This document shows, one piece after another, positions 22,701-40,292 of a DNA stretch of 64,000 bases. A program made the position numbers and the translations under genes. The DNA comes from Capsaspora owczarzaki ATCC 30864 (Eukaryota > Opisthokonta > Filasterea), in assembly GCF_000151315.2 (NCBI RefSeq), contig NW_011887303.1, forward strand, positions 478,385 to 542,384, written 5' to 3'. Position 1 is the first letter of the stretch. The number at the start of each line of letters is the position of its first letter. The notes below the pieces were generated by a model. The model saw nothing but the letters and a program-made list of their open reading frames with translations, searched no databases and was not told where the DNA came from.

Positions 22701-25574
22701 CCAGCGCCGCCGGCACTCGTCGCCAAGTACGAGCGGACGCTGAAGAAATGAATAACGCGGCTCACAATAAACAAACAGAACCGACCAGAAGGTAAAATGC
22801 GCACAAAGCTCATTCGGTGCACCAAACTCGAACCGTTACAGCTTAAGGAAGAACTCCAAAATTAGGAGCAATGAAAAGAACGAGTGGATGCAGATAGGTG
22901 AAGGGGCGACGCAACGAGAGCAGAGAGAGGAGGAGGAGCAGGAGCCGGCGAAACGACAAAAGGGGCGGAGGTGAGAATTCAGGGCGACCACCGGCCAAGA
23001 CAGCCCCAGCGCCGCTCCATCATTCGTACACACAAGCGTTTGGAACACATGCAAGCTGGAGCAAACGCAACGACCAACACAGCGGAAACGAGAAAAGGAG
23101 GGGGGGGAGAGAAAGTGGTGCGGTTCAAATTTCGCATGACAAAGTTAAAATCGTCCCTCGTGTTCCAATTCGCACATTCAGCGAAAAGCAAACGAGTGTG
23201 CTCGCACTCAACAGACCCCGGGATGTGCACGATGTGCTACATGCGACATTGGAAGCCGCTGCGACGGTGGAAGCCGCTGCGACGAGAAGCGCGCACGTAA
23301 CACCCAACAACACGAACGACACGAGCGCAAACCGCGCGGCAATCGCCCTTCGAATGTGAGGCGAAATTGGGGCAAGATCGGATGCTACAGTGATACAGAC
23401 TGCACTCATACACCCATACGCATGAAGGGGGGTGTGTACAGCAATGGGGGAAAAGGGGTGGATGCAATGGGCGGGTGGGGCGGGGCGTGTGGCAAGACAA
23501 GAGCGGGGCAGACCGCGGCTTACTTACAGCTTCACACGCTGCCAAGGTACGAGCTGCGATGCGTTAAAGAAGCGAGATGGAAAGCGCACGACGAACGATG
23601 ATGGCCGCACGCGAGGAAAGAGCAGCAAAGGGTCAAACGGAAAAAGAGTCAATCAAAATGACACAACGCAGAGAAAAACAAACGAACGAAGAATCGCGAC
23701 TGAGCAGGATGGTTAATGACAGCCACACCAAGCAACGCACTCTCATTGGGCAATTCGAGTGCGTCAGGCACCCTTTGAGTCAAAATGCTGGAGTGATCAG
23801 ACACAGTTGTCTGAACAGTCGAATGTCTCAGTTTGAACTTGTTCGCGGGTTTCTCTCTCCTTCTCTGTCCATCTCCCTTTCTCTTTCTCTCGCTCGCTTT
23901 CTAGCTGCAGTCCAGGTACGTGCATTCATCGCACCCGCTACACCCTTCTCCCAGAATGTTTTTTCCCCTCATGTCCGACCTTCTGCGTCACGGCGTTCGC
24001 ATATTTTGAAAATCGATCTCAATCCATTCCGATCGATCCTTTTTTTTTTTTTTTTTTTTTCGCTTTGTTTTTGTCGTGAATTATTTCAAATTGGTTGGTT
24101 TGTTTTGGCATTTGAGCCTTTCCACAGCTGTCGGAACGCTTGTCCACAAGCACACTCAAAGACACAAAGGGAGGGGGGGCAAAGAGCCTGCGGGGAAGGC
24201 GAGAGAATTCGGCGTGGATGGTACTGAGGGTGTGCACAAAACAGGTGTGTGTGTTTGAGGCATGTTCGCTGAGTCGTTGGGCGTGGCGTTGCGCTGAACT
24301 TTCTCATTCAAAAGGACGATGGTATTACGGCGGCAATGCCAAAGCCAAGCAATCAAAAGTCAAGTCACACGAGAACGCCACTCCTTCTCTCTCTCCCCTC
24401 TCCCAGTAGCTGCAGCTGTCCTCTGCCTTGTCGTGGTTGCAGCGCAAGTATCACGTTTGCAAATGTACTAGGGTACTGAAAAGCCAAAAGGGGGAAACTT
24501 TAACCAAAGGAGGCGCCACCAACCGGAAAAACGCGGCTTCATCTCAAAACCTCAACGACACGCCTCCGCCACACATCAGCGGCAGCCATCTGCCCATCGC
24601 GAATGAATTCAGGTTGCATATGGCAACAAATTTTCATGACTACATGTTGGGCCCCATGTTGCACCAACGCAAGGAACAACGCGGCGTGGAAAAAAAAAAA
24701 AGGGGGAGGGGCGTCTTGAAATAAACAAACAACGCCATTCAATGTCGCGGTCGATTGTCCGCAGCGCAACAGCAAATGAGAGAAAGAAACAAAAAAGACC
24801 CAAACTGCGTCACGCTTCTCGGAGCATTGCGGTTCGCTGGGTGTCGCGCTTTTAGGTCCATTGCGCGCAAACCGTTGCTGCGACTCCAACTTTGCACACC
24901 TTGCCGACTCTCCTTCTGTAAATCTCTCTCCCTGCCCCCGTGATCGAGCCGTTGCGCCCCTCTCCATTGATAAAAGTCAAAAGCACAAAGCAGAGTAGAG
25001 AACAAGAAGGAAGGACACCTCGAAAGAGGGAGAAAACAAAACAACAAGAGCCCTCCCCCGAAAACCTCGCTTCGTGCCGGACACGTTGTTGGAGAACAAA
25101 GCCATGCAAAATCTGGCTCCCTCATCTGCAAGACATCTTCACGGTTCAATCAGAAATGTGCATGGAGGCTGCACGAGTTACGAAGAAAAAGCGTAGAACC
25201 AAACGCACACCAACACGCTCGCGCTCGCCAATTTCAAACAACCAGCAACTTACAAAAAAAAAAAAGTAAAAGTAAAAGTGAGCTTGTATTACAAAAGGGG
25301 ATTGCGTTGGCAAAGAACACGTTCTTAGATACTCATACGACACAAACAGAAGCTTCATCAACGAGCAAAGAACAGAAAAGAACAAAGCAAAAACAGTGAC
25401 ACCAAAAAATTTTACACAAGTACCAAGAACACAACGACCAAGCGACGAAAAAAAAAAAATCAAAAGGAGGGGCAGAAAGAAGCTAAACCAAAAACTCTTC
25501 GAGATAGATAATGGAACAAGAAACAAAACAAGAAGCAAAACAAGAAGCCAAAAAAAAAAAAAAAAGAGCTGGGT
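18738..25574. other. 6.8-kb stretch without a supportable gene, upstream of the KLF/Sp-type gene
   Basis: This is by far the longest gene-free stretch here; elsewhere spacing is 0.15-1.9 kb. It holds poly-A (18932-18952) and a 41-nt poly-T (19728-19768), GA-rich repeats (20290-20345), C/T-rich runs (23850-23905), another poly-T (24040-24060) and a doubled 15-mer (GGAAGCCGCTGCGAC near 23250 and 23268). Several open frames exist (the longest, 380 codons at 21202-22344 minus), but none shows a recognisable domain and they run through poly-T as poly-Phe. It probably includes the 5' UTR and regulatory DNA of the KLF/Sp-type gene, possible 5' UTR introns or a non-coding RNA, and the FAK 3' UTR at the right end. 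Confidence 0.5.
19728..19768. repeat. 41-nt poly-T run
   Basis: Uninterrupted T on the plus strand, the longest homopolymer in the window, about 1 kb upstream of the KLF/Sp-type start. Its exact length should be treated as uncertain because sequencing and assembly miscount such runs. Confidence 0.9.
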
Positions 25575-30120
<4,546 letters not shown>

Positions 30121-31465
30121 TGTTTGTCAAGTTGTTGTTGTTGTTGCTTGTCTTGTGGTTTGTTTGCGCCTCCAAGCAATACGAAACAAAAAAAAAGGAG
30201 GTCAAGGAAACCAGGACGAGAATCAAGCTCCAGCAGAGACGGGTCCTTGGTTGGGGGGATTTCTGCTCAAACTGTAGAAGAAGGATGGCAACAAGAAAGA
30301 GACAGGGAAAGGAAATTTTGAAAAAGAGCAAAAAAAAAAACCGAAAAATAAAAAATAAAAACAAATAACGGTGAGAGACGTACAACAAATCGAGATCAAG
30401 CGGCAAAGTGCGACATGGAAGCTGGGGTGAGAATGTGACAAAAGGATGACGAGAGCGAACCAACCCCGTGCTCTTTGTTTGTCGGTGTAGGAACAGAGCA
30501 AATGGGGTCGCAATGTGCGATCGTATTCGCATAGGAGTCAGGTAATAATAATAAAAAATAATAAAATAATAAAAAAGAAAAAAAAAAACAAGAGCGTCTG
30601 CTGCGAGCGCTTGCTGCATGACGAACCGAACGAGCAACGAGTACAGTGGTTGGTGTGTGAAACTGAAGGCTGTGCACAGCATGAGCCGTGGAAGAGCGTG
30701 CGAAGAAGCAAAAAAACACAATGTTCAAGTGTCAACAAACAAAGAAAAGAACGGATAAAAACGATCTCGTCATAGGACGACAAAATGCAAAAGTCAACAA
30801 AAGCCTAGGTTGAGGCGAATTCGCAGTGAGGGCGCGTATCGATTTTTATAAGTTTTGGATTTTTTTGATTTTTTTTTTTTTTTTTTTTTGAGATTTGTTT
30901 GTGTTTGGTTTGACTCGCAGCAGCAGCCACAATTTTCTACGGCTGTGCAGGAGGCTCCATCGACTGGACCTGCTCTCACCCGGCAAGCGCCCTGCAGCAC
31001 CATGCACTGCACACACGCGTCTGCAGGCTGTCGAGCGCGAGGCTCCATGAGCAGTGGACGGTAAAATGCCGTGTTCCGCTCTTTGCACACTTGTCCAGGT
31101 TCGCGCGCCCCCGCGACCATCGCCACAGATCTGGGCCGATGCTTCGTCCACCCCCTTGATCACTGCGTCCGTGTCCCACCAACGGACCCCGCACCGCCAT
31201 CGCCATCGCCAACGCTCGCGTCGCTCCACGCAATCCACGCAATCCGGGGCGCGCAACGAAGCGAGCCAGCCTTTTTTTTTTTTTTTTTTTTTTTTTTTGT
31301 CGTGATTTTTTTTTTGGACACTTCTCCTTGGCACTCAAGACCGCTCTCCGCTCGTGCGTGTCTCTCGAGTACTTGCGACAGCTCATTCATGAGTGTTTGT
31401 GGCAGGGTCGGCACTGGCCAATCCATCGCTTGTCGAGCTTCAAAAAAACGAGCGAGAAAACAAAG

Positions 31466-31501
<36 letters not shown>

Positions 31502-32006
31502 GAATTGAAACAAAAAAAAAAACAAATCCAAACTCACCAAACACACACAAAATGAAAGAAAAAGAGTCAAGACTGAGTGCAACAACGAAACGAAGACTCA
31601 GACATGTGGGAAGAATCAGTCGGCCTCATCAACGCGAAACGGGGAAACAGGGAAAGAGGGTTGGAGAGAGATCGAAAAGTGAAAAAGGATGCAATCCCTG
31701 CGAACATGGTAAGTCCCGAAGCATCACACACAAACAGCTCACTCGTCGTTGGCGACACAATTTGTAGGTGGCTGAATGGTAATAGGATCACCAGCAGTTC
31801 TGCGAACGCATTCACAGGCCTGCCTGCGCTGGCACTCATGTAAGCAAGCAAAGACAAGAAGAGTCTCACTCGTGTTTCTTGCTTGAACCTGCTGCTGGAA
31901 AGCGGATACATGCAAATAAACACAAACAATAACAGCTCGATTAAAGGTGTTTCAATCCAAAGCAAACAAGACAAGAGATGCGCAAAACAAAATGTCAAAA
32001 GCTGGT
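30121..32006. other. 1.9 kb between FAK and receptor kinase genes, no gene seen
   Basis: Lies upstream of the FAK start and downstream of the receptor kinase stop. It contains a T run (31272-31298), an A run (31468-31498) and AT-rich stretches near 30540-30590. It must include the FAK promoter and the 3' UTR of the receptor gene. No protein domain or RNA gene was recognised in any frame. Confidence 0.5.
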
Positions 32007-35000
32007 TCACAACATTGCACCAATGTCTCGAATAGCACCTTCCGATGCGCCCACCGCAAAGAACTTTTGCAGCTCTGATGCTGTCGGTCGCGCAGTAGGA
32101 ATCAAATCCCAGCAACGCTCAAGCAGAGCATACGCTGCATCTGGGCACGACTCTGGCTTCTGCGGTCGCAAGCCAGCTTCCACTTGAGCAAGCACCTCCC
32201 GGCCTGCAGCCAAGTTGCCATAAGGCGTTGCGCCATACGCATAGACCTCCCCTACAATCAACGTAAATCATTGTACAGTCGTGTGTTAGGCTTCAATGGC
32301 AGACTCGAGCCAAAGGATACCAACCGACTTACAAGCCAAGACACCGTACGCCCACACATCGCTATGAGGAGAAAACCTTCGAAAGTTCAGACACTCGGGC
32401 GCCATCCACTGATAAATGAAATAAGCATAGTGAGAATCGACAACAACACTACCACGCTCCCTCCCTCATCCAACTCAACACACCTTGACAGGCAGGCGAC
32501 CGTTCGTCTCCATATGATAGTAGTCCTTCTCTTCCAGCGCCCTGGACAGACCAAAGTCCGAGATCTTGACAGAGAGGCCTGCTCCGACCAAGCAGTTGCG
32601 AGCAGCGAGGTCGCGATGGACAAAGTTCTGTGTCTCAAGGTATGCCAAGCCTGAGGCCACTTGCTGCAGCGCAAACGACATTTCCGCAGCACTCCAGTAC
32701 ACATTGTCCTTCAGAGAGTTCCGCAACACGCTTCGGAGATCTCCGTACGGCATCAGTTCCAGGATGCACATGTTGGGGTCGCGTTCGAGCAGTGCCGCAA
32801 GCGCCCGCACAATGTTGGGGTGGCTAAATCGGCAGACCATCTGCGCTTCTTCGAAGAAATCTTCGCGAGAGTTCGCCGTGGCATCAGCTGCGAGTTGCTT
32901 GACCGCTACCGCGAGCGTTGATTGATTTCGCTTGGCGCAGAGATAGATGGCATCTTGCGGCACAAACTCAAGGGAGAGCTGCCCTGCTACGACAACACCA
33001 AACGCGCCAGAGCCCAGTGTTTCCCCAAGGACAAGATTGTTTCGAAGCTGGTTGGATATCGCAGTTGGAGTTGTGTGGATGCGAGAAAGTGGCACGGCGT
33101 CGTCGTAGATGGCTTCGTTGGGATTTCTTCGGGCATCGATCGTGTCGTAGTTGGCAGATCCGGACGTTGCAGATGCAGCACTGTTGCTGTATGTTGCAGT
33201 TGCAGTCGCATACAGAGGTTCGCTTGCATCCCCCTTGGACGGGATGGTGACTGTTTGCATGGGCACTGCATATCCTGATTCTGTCGCCTTCAAGAGTTGG
33301 TTTTGATGGCGAGCTCGTTTGCGACGGCGCAACACAATCACAACGAGCAGGATCACCGCCGCGCATCCGACCACCACTCCAATGGCAATGGGCACTGCTG
33401 CTGCAGCGCTGTTAGCGGCCGAGTCTTCGCCATCACGAAGCTCAACCATAATGACATTGCGTGCGTCAAGCTGAGCACCATTCGTCGGGTCTTGCAAAGC
33501 AAGGTATAAGGCTTTGGCCCCTTCAAGCACGTTGTCCTTCAGAATCGTCAGCACAAGCGCGCCCGACGCAGTGCTCTGTCCAGCAGCAAAGTGCACCACG
33601 AGTGGTGATGTGACATGCAAGTCGGAAGTCAAGGATACGCCTTCGTCCGGATGGTCACGATTCAGGAAGGCCGTAAACGGGGCGATGGACGCGTTCGTGC
33701 CAGCGACGACAGTGACGTCCACTGCGCCAAATCGGCCGCCGTTGCGCAGCACAGGAATGTTAAGTGAAGGGGTATCTTCTCGAACCGTATAAACATCGTC
33801 GCCAAGCGGATTGCCGGAGGGTGCAAACTCTATCCAGCCGTTAGGATCGTCGTTGGCTGCAATCGTGACCGTGGCCACAGAGGCATAGGTGAGGTAGGCG
33901 GAGCCCGCAGTGATGCCCGTCAAGAGCACAGTGAACGTCTCGTCCAGCTCGGGAATATCGTCGTCGTCAACCGCAATGCTAATCACAGTGCTCGCTGCAC
34001 CGGCTTCAATCACAACGGGCGCGTCCTGGATGGAGGCGTCAAAGTCTTCACCGCCGGCTGTGCCAGTTCGGACACTGTAGGTGAATGTCACGGCACCAAG
34101 CGCTGAGCCAGTGCGCTCCACCGTGACGAGCGCAACACCAGCGCTCTCCTGAGCAATGAATGTGAGGGAAGTGAAACGGACGACGCCGTCCACGGCGTTG
34201 CTGGCCTCGATGGCACATGGAATGACAGAAGGGGCGTCAGCATCGAGGGTCGCCAGAGATCCCGAGCTGGGACTCAGAACAATGTCGAATAGACGAACAG
34301 GGGCTTGAGCGGCAACGACGTTGAAAGAGTTGGATGTCTGCGACGTCTGGCCAGCCGCAAAGCTCACAGTCCGCACCACTTGATTGTTAAAGTCAGCGGC
34401 AGTCACCGGTGTTGTGAATTGCAAGGTGGCATCGCCTGTCACAGTTCCGAATGTGCCGAAATAGCGCGCAACCTCTGCAGTGAAAGTTGAGCCACCAGTG
34501 ACGAGGAACCGTGCACTGCCATCAGCCGACTTGGTCAACGTTGGAGTGACAAAGCCAATGGTGCCGTAGGGTTTGTCGTTCTTGTTAATGGTCACTGTGA
34601 TTGTCGACTGTGCACCCAAGGTCGCACCGCCAGTGGGGCTGGACAGGGTAACAGCGAACGTCTCGTCCAGTTCCGGAAGCGAATCCGCACGAATGACGAC
34701 CTGAATGACCGCACTCGAGTGGCCCTGAAGCAGCGTCACAGTGCCTGCGCCTTCCACAAAGTCCAGTCCAGCTTGGGCATTGACGTTGTGGTCGGAGCCG
34801 GTGATGGAGGTCGCCCAGGCAAACGTAACGTCGCCAAACAGGCCTGCCGTTCGAGTAATGGTAATGGACACGCTGCTGTCAGAAGCGGGCTCGTCAACCG
34901 CCAATGTGGCAGCGTCAAATGCCAAAACGCCATGCGGGCTGTCGCTTTCCGCAATTGTCACCAGAACGTTGGAAGCAGTCGAGTCAACCGCACCGCCGCC

Positions 35001-37455
35001 GCTGACAATCTCGAGGCGAACGCCAAAGACCTCGGCGAGTTCAGGAATGGTGTCATCCAGGATGGCAACAAGAGCGTTCTTGGTCAGGATTCCAGCGGTA
35101 AACTCGACATCCACAGGTGTCGAAGCGAAATCCAAGTCGATGGTGGCCACAGGTGTGCCAGTTGACGTGTTGAATGCGACAGCGTACGGAGTGACGCGGA
35201 CAGTGACAGTGCCAACGCTACCACGAGCACGAGTGATGGTGAGACTGGCCGATGATGGTTCAGGCCAAGAAGACGCAGTATTAGCAATGCTGAACAGACC
35301 GTAGGGGTAGTCATGTTCGGGCACTGCAACGACCGACGATCCGTAGTAGCCGATCGGAGTCGCTTCGCCAAGAGTCACAGCGGTCGCAGCAGTGATGGTG
35401 TACGTCAGCGTTGAAGGGACAGTCGGAGTACCCATGTTTGGCACTGTGATGGAAACCGCAAAAGTTTGCTGGCCTGCGGGAATTGTCGCAACGAATGTGG
35501 TGGAACTGGCCACAGTGGAGGTCACGGAAAACGTGATATCGACGGCCGAGGCATAGGAAACGGCGCTGAAACGCTCCAACGTGATTGAGAACTCCGGGTT
35601 GGCCATGACGTTGCTCAAGCTGATCTGACGGGAGCCAGCGGACACGCCGACCGTGCCAAACTGCGACTGGCTGGCTTCAATCACGATCTGAGACCTGTTA
35701 AAGTGGTCGTCCAATGCCATGTTGACGGGGCTGGCAAGTTGAATGTCGATCGTTTCTTGAGCCAACGCGCTGCCGCTTGCAGCAAGGTTCAGTGTGATGG
35801 TCTGCTGATGCACTGTCGAAGAAAACTGCAGCGGTGCCGAAGAAACAGCAGTCAAAGATGCCGAGCTGATGGAAAATTGAACAGTCGCATCAACCTGGAC
35901 TGGAGCCTCAACAACCAGGGAGATTGTGCTCGTGCCTGACTCGGGTCGACGAACCACCAGGAAGCGAGACGACACATCAAACGCAACGCGACCATCAGCC
36001 GCGCACTCCAAACCATTGCCCAAAAAGCCAGGCTTGCAGGCGCACGAGTAGTTTCCAGGGGTGTTTGTGCATAGGGCGTCACTGCTGCACGGGAACGGGA
36101 TGCCATTGCACTCATTCACGTCGTCGCAGTGCGTTCCGTTGCCGGAAAAGCCAGCCTTGCAGGTGCAAGTAAACGAGCCAATAGTGTCGGCACAAGTGGC
36201 ATTCGCAGCGCAGTTGTGCATTCCAGTCGTGCACTCGTTGATGTTGATGCAAGATTTGGCGTCAGGCTGCAGCTGGTATCCACTGTTGCACGAGCAAGCG
36301 TAGGACCCAGGCAGATTGGTGCAAGTGTGCTGGCAGCCGCCGTTGGCGCTGCTGCACTCGTTGTTGTCGAGACAGCCGGTTTCGCCTTTGCCATCGCCGT
36401 TTTTCGTGTAGCCAGTGAGGCAGCTACAGTCGTACGATCCAGGGGTGTTGAGACAAGTTTGGTTGCAGCCGCCGTTCAAGTTGTTGCACTCGTTTGTATC
36501 AACGCATCTGAGAGTTGTAGCTGTAGGTGCCCATGCGCCTGTTGTGCTGCAAGTGATGTTTGGAGAGCCTGCAGAGATTGAGTAGCCAGTATTGCACTGG
36601 TAGGTGCAAGTGGAGTTGGCGCTGACAGAGCTGCATTGGCTTTTGGTGGTGTTGGTCGGCGCAGCTGGAGCGGTCGGGCAGGAAACGAGCGTGTTGCAAC
36701 TGGCACCCGTGTAGCCAGGAGTGCAAACCTTAGTGCCTGTTGATGAGCAAGTGTAATAGCCACCGTCATTGGGTATGCAATACACACATGAACCAGAGCC
36801 GCTCGGATAGTAGTTGGTGGCGCAAGTGGAGCAGGACGGAGTGCCAGTGTAGCCTGATTTGCAAGCCGTGCAAGCGCCAGACACGAGATCGCAGGTACTA
36901 CAGTTTCCAGTGGAGGTGGTGCAGAACGTGTCGCACGTCGGCCCGTAATAGTTGGCTTGGCAAATAACACGATACGCAAACTTGATCCAATATGCAGAAG
37001 CGAAAGGATTATTGACAGTAATGGGAATGTAAGCAGCAGAAGAGCCCGCTGTGTAGGTTTGGACGATGGAGCCCAGAATCTGGTTTGACAAAAAGTCTGC
37101 GTCGTAGAATTCCAACTCGAGTTTGAATGAGCCCTGTAAGATCCGAAACAGCAATGGTGAGATTTCGCCGCGACCAGACTGTTTTTAGAATTGATTACTC
37201 ACAGGGTAATTGTTGACCTGGCTGGTCGTGAAGTATTGTTCCCAGACTGGATTGTTGTCGTCTTGCAGTTTGGCAACTGAGCCAGAGTACTCAGTGGTTC
37301 GAAAAACTGTCGCAAGCGGTGGCTCCCGAACTGTCGTCGCACGCAGGTCCATTGAAGGACGCTGAATCGTAATACAAGCCGATCTTTGCTGGGCCGGCAT
37401 TGACGTTCACAGCACAAAGCACCGCCAGCAATGCGGTGATTAGCGTAGATCTCAT
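32007..37455 (-). CDS. Receptor tyrosine kinase with C2-like, EGF, sushi and Calx-beta repeats
   Basis: Membrane receptor kinase. The visible order is: signal peptide ([20 protein letters not shown]), C2-like segment (exon ending 37203, then [19 protein letters not shown]), cysteine-rich EGF/laminin-like repeats, one sushi domain, and about five EGF modules with calcium-binding NxC signatures ([31 protein letters not shown]). Then come roughly seven Calx-beta repeats with the IPELDETF motif, a transmembrane helix ([20 protein letters not shown]) with an RRRKR stop, and a kinase with [36 protein letters not shown] and WMAPE. Exons: signal part from 37455, C2 exon to 37203, 37133-32484, 32408-32333, 32251-32007. 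The signal peptide is in a different frame from the C2-like exon; a 49-nt intron (37410-37362) or a base error could explain it. The ligand is unknown. Confidence 0.9.
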
Positions 37456-38572
37456 TTTCTAATTCAAATTCAACCAAGTCCGAACAAATTTGTCAGTGTC
37501 GTTCTTTGGTGATGCCCAACTAGCCCTCGTCTGCTTCACGTTGCATGCGTGCAAGTTGGACTTGCTGCCAACTACCTGCGGAGCTACGCTAGGAGGGCAG
37601 GCGATTGAAGCAGCCGAAGCGGAGCGACCTGTGGGAAAAACGACCGAAGGGTATCCGTTCGACCTCACCCCTGAGCGAAACCGGCTCTCACACACCCGCC
37701 CCCACCGCCTTCGGGATGAGAAGGCACAGAAAAGTATCACATCGTGCTTCATCCCGTGTCCCTGTCACCCCCACCCCCTTGCAGGCCGTCTCAGTCCGAC
37801 TAAACACTTTCGTCTGCTCTGCAACGTGGACGACAGCACGCCCCCTGGTCCGCCCCGTCGTCCACCGCCCGCCCCCGCTCTGCTCCTTCTGAAGCGCCCA
37901 AGTGCGAATGACCACCCACTGCCACTATGCGGCTGAGGTGGACGCACGCAAAAACGCGTCGGTTTTTAATGTCATTTTTAAAAATCTTACCATTATTGAC
38001 GAATGATGATCACGAGCCGATCCTGAATTCACAAACAAAATCAAACAAACCTCGTCTGAGAAACTCAAACGAGCGTCTTGTTGTGCGCTTGATTTCAAGC
38101 GTTGACAAAGCAAATCAAGGGGGTGGGGAGAAAGCGCCATTCTGTGCAGGCGTGGACGCCCTCTGCTGCTCTCAGCTTTCAGGATCTGCTTGACTCGAGG
38201 CCCTCCCCCCCCCCGTTCTTTCGCTGAGTTGTTGCAAATCGAGCGCTGTGAAAACCACTCGGTTGAATGCAGTTAGTTCACTTTCAGCAGCTTTGCAGTA
38301 TTGCTCTTTTTTTTTTTTTTTTTTTTTTTTGTGTCAATCTCAGCAGCTTTGTTCAAAAACTCTTCATTGTCACGGCTTTGTGCTCTTCTTCTTCATCTTC
38401 TTTTTTTTTTTTCTTTTTTTTTTCCAATATCTTTGGCGTTTGTTCGCCTTCCGTGTTGTTCAACTCTCGCCAGCATTCTCATACATTTGGGTTGAATTTC
38501 CAGTTCTCAGCAGCTTCTTCTTCGTCCATTCAGTTTTCATTGCTTGATTTTTTGCGCCTTTTTCAACAAGCA
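37456..38572. promoter_or_regulatory. Divergent 1.1-kb region between receptor kinase and CSN8 genes
   Basis: Both neighbouring genes start here and point outward. A 24-nt T run (38307-38330) and further T/C-rich DNA lie just before the CSN8 start. No coding potential with a recognisable domain. Confidence 0.45.
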
Positions 38573-40009
38573 ATGGAAGAAATTCAACAGCTTGTCGCTG
38601 CGTTGCGCTTTGACGCCGTCGCTGCAGCCTGCGAGGCGCACGAGCTGAATGTGCGTCGACCTCACGACACCCTTCCCCTTTCCCCAGTTCCGCAAATCGG
38701 TCTCAGTGGTGGTGGTGGTGGTGGTGGTCGTGTTACTGGGCTGATGTCGGCTTGCTTCTTGGCTGTCGTTCTCCCGCTCGCCTCACATCATCACTCTTCC
38801 ACTCTTCCACTCTTCCACTCTTCCACTCGCGCTTTGGCTCGTTTCGCTCCTTGGGCCATTCACTCACGCTTGGCTGCTGATTGTTGTGGATGTGCTCGCG
38901 GCTGGGGAAACACAGGAACTCGCTCGAGGCGTTCTGCTGCAAGAAGACTTTTACGCCATCGCACTGGCCGCGCTGCTCATCCAGAACGATCTGTAAGAGA
39001 CGAAGAGGAACAAGAAAAGCGCTGCCTCACTTGCGCTTGGTCGGCTGGGGCGGAGTCGGGTCGAGGGCGGGCTGCTTCGATGGTCGAGCGCTCAACCTTC
39101 TAGACTCTCAGACAGGAGCTCAATCGGCCATTCGTGTTGATTCATACCTGCTCTGACTCATGTCGCTCTTGTTTTTGTTGTTTCGCACAGAGAGAACGCA
39201 AAGTACCTGTGGAAGCGAATCCCACCAGGAATCAAGCAGCGACCAGATTCGAAGGTGGCCCCAATCTGGAACGTCGGCAAGTTGCTCTGGCAAAAACAGT
39301 ACACTCTTGTGCACCAAGCTGTGCAAGACCTCTGGACCGTTGGTGTGAATGAGGTCTTGGCTTCCAGCATTCAAGGTACGACGAAATGGCGAAATGACGG
39401 GGCGCTATCTTTCATGCAGATCGCGCGGTTGAAATGTTGTTGCTCCATCATTCTCACTTCTCGAACATGCTTGGAATGGTTGGCGTTTGTTGGTGTGTGC
39501 TGCCTTCCAGCTGCCGTGCGAGGGCGCGCATTTGATCTCGTTTCGCGCGCATACTCGACCATTTCTGTGACGGATTGCGCTGCGTTGTTGGGTCTATCGG
39601 AAAGCGAGACGCTTTCTCGTAAGTGCCGTGTGAGCTCGTTGTTGGCGTGGAGATAGAGAGAGAGCGCATGCTGCACAATGAATACCAATCTCGAGGGGTT
39701 TTTTTTTGTTCCATTTCCCAGAAGCATCAGCGGCCAAGTGGCAACTGCAAGACCAATATTTCGTCATTCCTCCGCCAGGTACGTGATATGTTGTGATTTG
39801 TGATTGCACACTCCATGTTGGAGGAGCAGTTTATTTGTGTTTTCATGCTGTTGTTTCAACTCACGCTCTTTCCTTGATCTCTTCCGTCCTTCTCCCCCCT
39901 TGGTTGGTTTTCCTCTTGCCTATTATCAGTACAAGTTCATTCTATGGAACTCCCAAGCACACAGCAGCTTGAACAGCTAACTCGTTACATTTCACATCTT
40001 GAAAAATAA
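38573..40009 (+). CDS. COPS8: COP9 signalosome subunit 8
   Basis: Smallest PCI-type subunit of the COP9 signalosome, which removes NEDD8 from cullins. Exons are read as: 38573 to about 38650 (MEEIQQLVAALRFDAVAAAC); about 38917-38991 (ELARGVLLQEDFYAIALAAL); from 39191 with ENAKYLWKRIPPGIKQ and WNVGKLLWQKQYTLVHQAVQ; then AAVRGRAFDLVSRAYSTISV; a short QASAAKWQLQDQYFVIPPP exon; and VQVHSMELPSTQQLEQLTRY to the stop. Phases match at each join. The NARYLWKRIP-like motif and the FALVSQAYTSI-like block are diagnostic of CSN8, and the length (about 190 aa) fits. The stop codon lies inside an AATAAA (40005-40010). Intron 1 holds four CACTCTTC-type repeats near 38794-38830. Confidence 0.9.
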
Positions 40010-40292
40010 ACGGCTGTTTCTGTTCTTTAACTGCGCTTCTCTTGTGCGTTTCGCCGTCGTTCATGTCGCGATGTTATCCTCCTGAAAGCTCTGTTGTTCA
40101 ATACACATTCCATGATTTTGATCTGCTCGCATTCGACCAATGCAAAGCTGGATCGCTCATTCAGCATCCATCCTGGCAGCTTCTTCCTTTCTGCTGCCAA
40201 TTTCTTTTGTGACATTGGTTTGTATTTACATTCTAAAACGTCATCATCCATCAGACTCAGTCGTCTTTTGGTTTCCTGTCCATTCAGCGACG

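Noticed and set aside
37456-38200. Possible small gene between the receptor kinase and CSN8 (148-codon frame at 37490)
   Set aside because: Sits in a divergent promoter, proline-rich from C-runs, no recognisable motif.
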